DNA from: Phoronis australis
Taxonomy: Eukaryota > Phoronida > Phoronidae
DNA: 64,000 nt
Direction: 5' to 3'
Assembly: GCA_002633005.1 (NCBI GenBank)
Contig: NMRA01000003.1
Span: 351,672 to 415,671, forward strand
Below, in pieces: positions 54,301-64,000 of the stretch; within the stretch, counting starts at the first letter, position 1, and each line of letters opens with the position of its first letter. A program made the translations under genes and the position numbers. Under the pieces are notes generated by a model, which ran no database searches, had not been told where the DNA came from, and saw only the letters and a list, made by a program, of their open reading frames with translations.

Positions 54301-54899
54301 CTCCCCAGCCCTGCACTCTGGACATTAAAAGATAGTTGCATGCGGGATAGCTCACAACTCAAGACTGAATCCCTGCATGAATGAATTGCAGTAAAAGTGG
54401 TCACGTAGTTGAAATTGACACTTACTGAAAGTAGTCAGACACAGACTCTCAATAGTGACATACATGATGGGGTCATGTAGCATTTGTGCCTGACCTTTTT
54501 TCCACACACCATGGCACCTATTCAGTGCATACTTAGCTACCTGAATACACATGTCGGTTTTTATAGTGCCAGTTCAACTTTCCCATCAGTAACTAGCCTT
54601 GCAGCAAATTCTTTGAACTTCAGATCTGTGAACTTCAATTTTGAAGGTCCTACGTGGCCAGGGCAACTGTCTGGCTCTAGGTATAAGCGCCCATGTTTGG
54701 GTAAACACCTTGCAATTTCAGATTTAAGAACCCTGGGTTAAGCCTTCCCTATTTGCCTTATCACCAGTCCACAGCATTAGCTCGAATGCTAACAATATAC
54801 CACAGCGGCCAAGAAACAAGCATGGACAAGACACCAGCCGTGACAGATTTATACTAATTACTTAAGACAACTATATCCTAATTAAGGCCTCTGGTGTTG
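51352..54899. repeat. allele-like block, copy 2
   Basis: Starts right after the n at 51351 at ACTTAGCTACTAAACTC and follows 47034-50465 to CTAATTAAGGCCT, then continues into unique sequence. It contains the DNA missing in the gap of copy 1, including the far end of the CAGTGGCGGAT element near 52024. Confidence 0.85.
53480..53542 (-). CDS. second copy of the candidate 63-nt exon
   Basis: Identical 63 bases to 48975-49037 (VISDLGEMCQ...), donor GTACGG here. Same remarks apply. Confidence 0.3.
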
Positions 54900-57381
54900 A
54901 CCACCAGTAGATAGTTTATTTCATAATTTGCATATGGGTAGCCCTGCAACTTCAACTTCCACCTTGTTCTGGTGTCTGTCATTCTCTTTGAGAAAGCTAT
55001 GCTCCTCGCTATTTAACTATATTGGAAGTAACAGTGACATGTATATTTGGTGGTACAAACTTTGTTTTAAGTCATGTTTATACAAAAATTTACTATTTCT
55101 GAAGTATGATATGATGTATATAGTTAACAGATATTCATTAAACGCACAGCAGTGTTGTCGGTTGACGATTTTCAGTGTCTGTATATTGGCTGATCTTCCA
55201 CAGGACAACAATAAAGAAGACTGCAAAGAGACATTCTAATAAGAAGAATACGTAATTAAAATAAGGGCTATTACATTTTGAGACACATCATGTCTCATCT
55301 TCAGTCAAACCTGTCTCGAAATATATCAATTTTTGTCACCTGTCATTTTATTTCTACCTGGAGATGAGACATGACCTGTCTCGAAATAATGCTGTTGATT
55401 TTAATAATTCTCGTTATGCTTCTTGTCGCTCTTCTATATTGTTGTCCTGCAGAAGATTGACAAATATACAGAGAATTTGAGTGAGTGAGTATGAATGAAG
55501 ATTGTCAACAAGCAATACTGTCATGCGTCTATTGAATTCTCTCTTCAAGAGAGGTTGCTGTCAAATTAATCATACATATATATACATGTATGTATATATG
55601 TGTGTGTGTATACATACATTTACATATACATGTAAATATATGTATAGAGAGAGGGAGTGGAAGGGTGGAGAGGGAGAGAGAGATCTGGTGACTGATAAAA
55701 TCAAAAGACCTCTGCCCCGTCCTCCTGCCCTTAAGTCTGACGGCCTTGAAGGCCGGCGACTGTGGCACCTAGTGGCATTAGTATTGATATCAGAACTACT
55801 TTGTGTTACCCATAATCCCTGGATTGATATGCGTGAGCTTTAGTAGACCGATCAATGAAATCAATTGTAGTCACTGTTCTAATGAAAGGAAAGGAGATGA
55901 AATTCTGTACGTCATGGATTTGTTAACCGAGATAAAAAGCAAATTTGTGATTTCAGTTTTGCAATAGATAGATGGAAATATTCTGTTTTTCTTTTCAACC
56001 ATCTTTAATTTCTTAGGCATCTCAATGTGGTTCTTTGGAAATTTGTTTAAATCAAGTTTCACATTTCTCAATCAGAAAGTACAACCTTTTTGTTTAAGAT
56101 TGAAGTTAAATACTAAGTTCCTTAATTGTTTTAATTTTCATATTGAATGATTTATGTTCAGCACAAAACCTAATTTTGCATAAATCCAAACTAACATAAA
56201 TTGTAATTTATTGTATTTCAGAGGTAAAAAATGCCCTTGGGTGGCTGAACACCCACTTGTGAACATTAAACAAATTCGAAAGGCCTTGTTCTGTTGCACT
56301 TGGTATTACACTCACCCCCTGATAATTTTGTCCATCAATTTAATGGGTATGGGCATTAACCTGAATTGGTACAGGACGGACGGTCATCATTTTTGGTCTT
56401 AAATTCTTACATATAAGTATGGAGAAACAATGACTTGTCTTCTTACCAGCATTCTGCAAATGAAAGGGGTATGCTTATTTGCAGTCCAAGAAATCGGGTA
56501 GTAATATTGAACTTCCTTCAATAGTGTGTTGCATATAACAATATCAAAAAGACAGGCACATAGATCACTGTCCCTGTTAATGGATATTTTCTTCTTAATT
56601 GTGGCCTAAACATGGTAATCATGAAATAATTTAGGGCCTTCGATTCAGGGGCCAAGTATCGGTTTTATTCACCACCTAAATATATTGGGGTGGCAATAGG
56701 TTGGGCGGTGGTACTGAGGGGGGGTTCTATTGGGGGAGAATTTTACATTTGCCCGAAAATCTCAGTCAGAAGGCACAGATACCTTTCCCCTCAGGTGAAA
56801 GAGGGCCTAAAGGCACTCAGTTCCAACAAACTGCCACTGACATCTGGTGGCTTCTATAAGAGCTAATTAAAAGATAACCACTGATTGTTTTAAGCTAGCC
56901 CAAACTGGGAAGGGTTGACGAAACCTTTGAAAGTGACAACTCTATACTTGCTGATCTCCTAATTAATTGTCACAGAAGAGAATCATTCTGTCATACATTG
57001 GAAAGATTTGTGTGGGTGAGATTTGATAGACAGGAGGGAAATTGAAAAACTGGCAGAAATTAAATACGTAAGTGGCAATAAGTCTTGATTATGCAACCAA
57101 CTTGGGTACAAACATGTCTTAACATTGGGGTAGAAGCTTTGTACCAGGTGACATCACTAATGATCTTTTTGTACTTTTCCAGTTTGTTTTCAACTCATTA
57201 ATTATCCTCTTGTGCGTTAAGTGCCTGTCACTGCATTTTTAACTTGGATTACCATAGGAAATTTTCTCATTCTTCAGTTTGAGAGGCCTGGACACAAGTC
57301 CAAGCCAGTTTAAACTGGTGTTTTCTGTGGAAGATTGCAGACAAGATTCTTTCTCTTTCTGTGGTGCAAGCTTAACAACTG
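54900..57381. other. no recognised gene; microsatellites
   Basis: Contains a TACA/TATG microsatellite followed by a GA-rich tract (55575-55690). Near 55280-55400 the words GAGACATGACCTGTCTCGAA and a partial inverse repeat. The frame 56211-56402 has no splice or family support. Confidence 0.5.
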
Positions 57382-59448
57382 CAGGGCTCGACATAACGAA
57401 ATGCGAGCTGAGATTTTTGTCAGCTCGTATCAAGTCGCAAAATGCGACCTGGAATTTCCAACGAATGCGAGCTGAGTTTTTACACTTCTCAACAGATACC
57501 TGGCAAATACAAAGCAGCTCATGTTAATCTGATCGTTATTTGGTTGTTGCCAAATCCAAGTTCAAAAGAACACTAACCGAGAACAGCCCTCCCGATGACT
57601 TGTAAGCAAGTTGCGTGAACATGGGATATGCAGAATCGATCTTTGACGCGTTTCATTGGCTAACACTTTCGGCCACTTTTGTAAATTCCCGGATTCTCCG
57701 AAGAAAGTTTCAGGCCACTGCTTACACGTGATAAAACTTCACAAAACAACTTTGTTTCTATTAATTCTTAAGCGATCAACTTACCAAACTTTGTGGTGGA
57801 CAAAAATGTTTATTTTTCACAGAAGATGTCCTTATTACATGTACCAAATATCCACGACAATATCCCTGATATGGCACTGCGGCACCGTAGCGCACATGCG
57901 GTCCCGGCAGACAATCGTGACTTAGACTGAGATGTGCTTCTCCTTTTTATCGTATTACGACAGCCAAAGTGAAAATGACAACCTTATTAATCGCCAAACG
58001 ACGGTCACGTCTTTACTTTCAGTTACCAAGAAATTCTCAAACCCTTTACTTAATGTTTCTGGGGCTACGTGCGCGAAATATGATTTGTCTTTCACACGTT
58101 GTTGCCAACGTAAAGTGTAGCCTACTCCAGCGATTCAAGTGCGTGAACTCACGCGAGCGCACCACTTCAAAGAACAGCGACAGTCCTAAATGAAAAAGTA
58201 TACCAGCTTGGCTCTAGTTTATTTGAAATTGAACTCAGATTCCCAGCGGTTTAAAGACCCGATGTCCCGGGACCGATGTAACCCAGAAATGATGTTTTCC
58301 TGTTACGATGTTTCCCGAGGTCGATGTTCTGTAAACCCTGTATTCTATGCCCGTAGCCAGCTATTGCAACTAAACTGGCACTAGATGCGAAATTGTGGTT
58401 CAAGTTAGTGAACTTTTCATTCTTCTCTTTATACACCCCCCCCGGCAAGTTTTCATTCCAGGTAGCTAAAAAGGGTACAATGTAGGTGGTAACGATATCC
58501 AGAAAGTCACCCCTATGCTAGATGGAGTTTGCCTCGCAAAATCGTATTATTATAACGTTTCTTACCATTGCAGCGTTTTAATATCTTATTACCGCAAACA
58601 CTGAGGTTAACGACTATGCTCACGCACAAGCCTACTCCCTACCTTTAAAGTGTTTCATAATAAGCGCTCACTGATCTATTAAAAGTCCCCCCTTAAATTT
58701 TGAGAATTTCCAATTAAGCGCCCACAGTTCAAGCTAGCGCCCATCATAGCGCACTACAAACGACCGCATGTGGTTTAAAATTGACACGCAGCTTATATGG
58801 TGTGTCACTTTCATTTTACACAACTTCAGTTTTCAAAAACGTCTTTTCACAATATGTAAAAACCAAATCCCGGCTTTGTTTTATACCTCGGAAAGAAAGT
58901 TAACACTAGTGACATGCGTGTCGTTTTGTGACTGACCTATTTTTCCTGTACTTGGAAGGCATTGTGGAGCAAACTCGCCATTACCCGAGTTAGTTTGAAT
59001 CGTTAACGACTTTGATGACAGCCAGTAGCAGGCCAGGTCTAACAAAATCCCGGATACTTTTTCAACGGGCATTTTCTCCCTTTTCACATCGCAAATTTAG
59101 CTACTCGAATGCACAAGTCAGTTAGAGAGCACTGATTCAACTTTCACGTCGGCAACTTGCCTTGCGCTCTAGAGTCTTTCAATGGCGGTCGTGAAGAACA
59201 GTAAGGCCGTACCTGCATGAATGAAGTCAATTTTGAGATCCGAAATTTGTGAGTATTTAACGCTGCAGGTAAGAGCATAATCTAAACATTTTCTCGATGA
59301 TCTAAAAAATCTATTTTGGCGCGTAAAAATGGCGGGAAAATTTTGCGACCTGGCATTTATGAATGCGAGCTGGATTTTGAAAATGCGACCTGGGATTTTG
59401 GCTAGGTCGCAAAATGCGACCTGGCGATTTTAATAGCGTCGAGCCCTG
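57382..59448 (-). mobile_element. 2.1 kb TIR element, copy B
   Basis: Begins CAGGGCTCGACATAACG and ends TAATAGCGTCGAGCCCTG, with AACTG on both sides (57377-57381, 59449-59453). It is the reverse-oriented relative of copy A (36239-39116), lacking the tRNA-bearing segment. Subterminal TGCGACCT/TGCGAGCT words are dense at both ends. No transposase frame. Confidence 0.88.
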
Positions 59449-59453
59449 AACTG

Positions 59454-60492
59454 CTAAATAAGTTTTCATGGTCAATATGCTTTGTCCTTAATTTAGTAAT
59501 AAGGTCAACAGTCAAAATTTTAGTGCTTCTTTTTGTAAAACATTGAGGTAAAATTCCAGAAAAATTCCAGACTGTTGTGAGTATTATTTAACAGACCAGT
59601 ACACTTGATGTGTTTCCTTCTAACAGAAAGTGGGAAATATGTACCGGCATCTAAATTTACTGGTTAGTCTTTGACATGAGCTTAAGGCTCCGTCAGCTCT
59701 CTGAACGTTTGAGCCGGTCCTAAACTGTTGATGAAACTGATTGGAAACAAATAGAAACTTTGTGCATCTATGCGACATCATAATCTCATGAATTTAGGGC
59801 ACAACATGGCGGACAGGTGATATTATTTTGATTTTTCAATGACTTGAAACTTTCCCGTAGCAAAAAAATTTGATGATATTCCATGTTCAAGTTTTGGAAA
59901 ATTTTGGTCATTTTGACAATCATTTTCCCTGAAAGTGGTGAGATTTGACTGTATTCAATGTTCTTACTCTGGGTAAGTGGCTTTAACATTTATTCAGTTC
60001 CCAGTTTTAGTCTGTGCATTTTCATGTCCTGACATTATCAGGGTCCCGTTAGTCAGATGCAGTTGTAGTGCTGTGTGCGTAATAAGTTTGTGGGCACAGC
60101 AAGAAAGGACATGCCAAAACATTCAAAGAGCTGTAACATTTGTATCAAGCATTTTGACTCTTTGTGCTAGTGCAAATTCAAGGAAATAGCGTGGAATTAA
60201 TCCAAGTATGCTAAGTGTCCGCGTTGTCAATATTGAATGGGACGAGGTCAGGTTAAACTTAGCTAAGTCAATAAAAAAAAACGCTAACAAAGTGATTTAT
60301 GGAACGCTGTTATATTGTTCAAAAGAAGAATGTATTGAACTCTAGTCACACATTGCTAACCAAAAATTACTTCTAATTTTGATCTTGTCAAACCTGAATT
60401 TGATGCAAGGCTAGTTGTATATGCGAAAGTTGAATCAGCACTCTCAAATTGATATGTGTATTTGAGTAACTGAGTACATGCAACTTGAAATG
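59454..60492. other. no gene seen
   Basis: Unremarkable sequence without splice-supported frames or clear repeats. Confidence 0.5.
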
Positions 60493-63400
60493 AAGGCCCT
60501 TTCACACTAACTTAACTCCGGTATGAGCGTAGCATCGACGTAAACTGCGAAGTTCATGCCATGTTCGGTAGTTAACGGCTTCGAAGTAAATGGTAGGTGA
60601 CGATGTCGTCATTGAAGTAATGGCAAGGGAGCGCTGATGCATCTTGTGCACCCTAATATTTTTTTGATGTGACAATTTGAGAACATTTAGGTGTTGTGAT
60701 AATTGACATAAAACTTATTTCCAATTTAATTGTTTACGATAATAGTGGCCCCTGGTGAAAACTTCTATGAGACCGAAGTTGACCATTCATATCGCAACGT
60801 TGACGATCGGCTGTTAAATCCATTTGTTTACTGCAACGTTTAATGGTGTTGTAACTTTGACACGTCAACGTTAGTATGAAAGAAAATAAAAGCGGAAAAG
60901 ATATACGACAAAATTCTAGGTCTAACCTGGCAATGAATTAACGTAGGTAAATCTAAATGTAAACTCCATCCTTTTGTTCGCAGTACGAATTTTGCTGTTT
61001 GAAATGATTATTAAAACTTTTTGTCTCAAAACTTCCATAGGGCACATTTGCTTATAAGCAAAGATTAACATAGATTATCTCCACATGGGAAATTTTAAGA
61101 AGACATCAAAAGCAATGTCACATGACCATTTCTGCTTCAGAAGAGAGCTTCATTCTGCTTTCCTTTCTCAGAAATTGTCTCATTCAGCTGAACTATTTTT
61201 GAGCAGAATCATGAATTTTTTACGACATGTTGTGTGGCAATTATAGGTGAGCGGAGATCACGGTCTCACCTTCTGATGACGACGTTACGTTGTATGTCCT
61301 GACTGAATGATGTGATGCACAGGAATGAAGTACAAATTTCAAAAGAAAAAATCTTGTGTCTTTTTTGATATTATATTCAATAATTAGAATTTTCATTGCC
61401 GAGTGATTTGAGTGTACTCCCTTGGCACTGAATATAGAAAAAATAAATCAAGTCTTTGGCCTCCAGGGTACTGTAAACAAGGACAGGATTTAGCTCTTAA
61501 AACTGCAAGAAAAGAGGTTTTTTTTGAAAAATGAATTTTTCGAAGCGTAGTATAATAGGCAGTGAATGAATGTAGTCTTTGGTAGGTGTCAACATCATGA
61601 GCATTTTTAACGCAATGGAGAAGATTCTAACAGAATGTGATGTCCCTAGCGATGACCATAATAACTTGTGGCCATAATAATGCTGCGACTTGAAATTGAT
61701 CTGGGTTGGAGCTTGAAACTGCACCTTGCTATTTTGAAAATCACTTCTGAGAAGCAAATTACAGGCTGGCACAGTAACTGAGCAATTGAAAATTCTCAAA
61801 ACCAGGTGGTGTACATTACCATACTCTGACACTGTCAGGAAAGTGAAAATTTCCTACCATGTCTCATCGGTTTGCATCTACTGATTTTCAATTATCATCA
61901 CACCCCTAGTTTGTGGTGTTTATCACTTAACTGTTATGTGGATGTAGGTGTAGCGTTAAATTGCTTCATGGAGCTAGGTTTTAATTTCACACTGCATGCA
62001 GGTTCATTACTAGTTCTGGGACCATATTGGTTTGGAATTTTGATCTCATTGTGGCCTTGTACTGCATTCGTGTTTGAGTTTGTTACCATAAATCTAACCA
62101 GTTTTGGATGCTATGTGGTGGGTAAGGGGAATTAGTCTTTCTTCTTTTCATTAAAGATCAGTAACACCAAATAAAGGCTATTGTTTTTAAATCCCCTACC
62201 TTAGATATGAACAGACTCTGTTCAGAATAAAACTGCGCATTCTGAATTATTGTTAGATGCATTTTGAAAAATGAAAAAATGAATAGTGTTTAGGATATCT
62301 TACTGCTTTACACTTAATAAATTGATATTAAATTTCTTGGTACACGTGTCAGGACATGTGCATTTCGTGCTGCACTTTTATACTAATTACAATATAAATC
62401 CGTCATTTTCCGTGTGGTTGGGTTTTTAGCTTGAAACCCAAGTAGCGGTATTGCCTGGGGAGTTGACAACAGTCTGCTGTTTATAATTGCTCGTTTACCT
62501 GTTCCTCGATTCCTTGCTTCACTGGAATTGGTTAGGCTAAAATCTGTGTCCAGCCAGGCAATTAAACTAGCGCAACTTGCACCTGGGGCAACAAGCACCA
62601 TCAGCTGAGTGCCCACCATGTAACAAGTCATGACTGGTGTCCAGGCAGCAATAACAGGGTGGAATACACAGCTGTGGATAGATCTCCTTGTAGTTTTAGC
62701 TGAGCTCAACTTTAAAAAGTTAAGAAGTTGAACAGGGCTTGGAATTTTCCTCTTTTAAGAGGATTTCTTCTTTTTTGGTTTCAATTTCCCCTTATTTAAT
62801 TTTTAATTTCCTCTCTTTTCCTCTCTTTTTTATCATTATTTTGACTTTATTCTGCAAAAATGGTTATTTCAATTAAATTTTACATCATAAAAAATATTCA
62901 CACAAGCCTGCTTACGTATCTGTGGAATGATACATCACCTGGAAAATTTTCCTCTTTTTGTCATTGGTCATTCCAAGCCTGGTTGAAGTGAGATTTTTCC
63001 CTTGGAAACTTTTCTATGAGAGGTTACATATAAATCACCTGTTTGGTGTTAGAATATAAGTATCTGTTTTGTTGTCTCTTTGGCAGGAGATAGGTAGGAT
63101 TCTTTGTGAAGCCTTTTCATGGCGTTTGATTGTCGCAGCACTGTTTCTTCCTCATAAAATCCTAGAGCAAATAGCAGCTCTCGTGTTGCAAAAATATCTG
63201 TTGGTATTCATGAGCTGTAGCTCAAGTGGTTGTTGCTTTTAACTTTATACTTGATGTTGTAGGGAAGCAAATACGTAATAAGGCCCTATGACTGCTTGTC
63301 AATGATTTGGTGAGCTGTGGTCAGTATGAATGGTCAACTTTGGTCTCATTGAAGCTGTCAGCAGGTGCCACTGCTATCAGTAATTAGTCGATGGTCACCT

Positions 63401-63508
63401 ACTTCGATGTCGGATAACTACCAAAGCTGGTACAAATGGTTCAATGAACTTCACAGTTTACATCGTCGCTCCTCTAATACTGGAGTCGAGTTAATATAAA
63501 AGGGCCTT
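60493..63508. mobile_element. 3 kb element with long inverted ends
   Basis: AAGGCCCTTTCACACTAACT at the left faces AAAGGGCCTT at the right, and inverted similarity continues for 200-300 bp (for example GACCATTCAT near 60781 and GAATGGTCAACTTTGGTCTC near 63328). A MITE (62733-62981) is nested inside. Part of the interior (about 61620-61800) resembles 48210-48400. No intact transposase. Target duplication unclear. Confidence 0.6.
62733..62981. mobile_element. 249-bp MITE with 6-bp target duplication
   Basis: Begins CAGGGCTTGGAATTTTCCTC and ends GTCATTCCAAGCCTG, with GTTGAA on both sides (62727-62732, 62982-62987). Same family as 20688-20985. Confidence 0.85.
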
Positions 63509-63924
63509 TAGATATAATCAACACAGATGGATATTCTATTAGTTATGGTTCTTTTTGGTTATTTAAATTTTCATTTGAATTATACTTTGACTTCTTGTTG
63601 TTGGTGGATTTTTTTAATGTATTGAAGTGTTTCTTTGGAGTTCAGCGGTACAGAATTCCATGGATTTGTTGAGGAGCTTAACGAGCTGATATTGAAGACA
63701 ACCTAAACGTTTAAGTAGATATCTAAATATTAACCAGGATCTGCTATTTATATATCACCCTCACAGGATCTCCTCTGTCACAACAAATTAGTAGAAACTG
63801 GAGTTAAACTGGTAGAATTCTAAAGGGCAAGGCTATAAAGAGGAGAGATTTTTCAAGGTTGAAATAAGTGATGTGATCATGATTTCCCTAACGGGCTTGG
63901 TTTCATGATTTTATTTAATACTTA

Positions 63925-64000
63925 CCGTAAACATTAAGTCAACAGCCTGGTCGTTTGAATAGGTAAACTTGAAAATCTAGAGGTGACCGCTTAACCCAGA
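63925..64000. mobile_element. left end of a diverged CCGTAA TIR element
   Basis: CCGTAAACATTAAGTCAACA after TA, then GACCGCTTAACCC, resembles the ends at 516 and 50470 with many changes. It runs off the window. Confidence 0.5.

Noticed and set aside
62383-62709. 108-codon minus-strand frame
   Set aside because: It lies inside the 3 kb element; I could not see transposase or reverse transcriptase motifs.

Overview
The window is animal nuclear DNA: genes are split into short exons with GT-AG introns, the sequence is AT-rich, and mobile-element remnants are dense. Two complete conserved genes lie tail to tail. On the plus strand is an IFT56/TTC26 orthologue (13438-26160), an intraflagellar transport subunit. 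On the minus strand is an ALYREF/THOC4-type mRNA export adaptor (45679-29354). Close similarity to the vertebrate proteins, unmerged allele-like blocks and the repeat content suggest a highly heterozygous marine invertebrate, perhaps an amphioxus or ambulacrarian. This species guess is inference, not proof.

Region 1-5100 (minus strand) holds exon remnants of an unrecognised gene. A 2.16 kb TIR element flanked by TA (516-2677) sits inside its last exon, and that exon also carries an in-frame stop. Region 5101-13497 contains two near-identical copies of the DNA upstream of IFT56 (5101-7210 and 10761-13497). The first copy is cut within IFT56 exon 1 at a single n. Between them lie a BCCIP-like first exon and another unidentified terminal exon.

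Region 13438-26474 is IFT56. Fourteen coding exons join in frame to 554 residues. Two exons are tandemly duplicated: exon 9 (9a/9b, both 64 nt, so including both breaks the frame) and the last exon (14a/14b, each with its own stop). Four isoforms are predicted. Small TIR elements and tandem repeats fill the introns.

Region 26475-29080 is the convergent intergenic space. Region 29081-45760 is ALYREF, six coding exons joining in frame to 264 residues with an RRM between RGG-rich arms and a UAP56-binding motif at each end. Its introns carry a run of CTCF-like repeats, a 2.9 kb TIR element with a 5-bp target duplication, and a striking array of thirty 82-bp repeats.

Region 45900-64000 has no gene I can name. 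It holds a second allele-like duplication (47034-50465 and 51352-54899), two short candidate minus-strand exons inside it, and several TIR elements related to those elsewhere in the window. I see no bacterial-type operons, CRISPR arrays, rRNA or intact tRNA genes. The most notable biology is the isoform switching predicted for IFT56 and the family of mosaic TIR elements.
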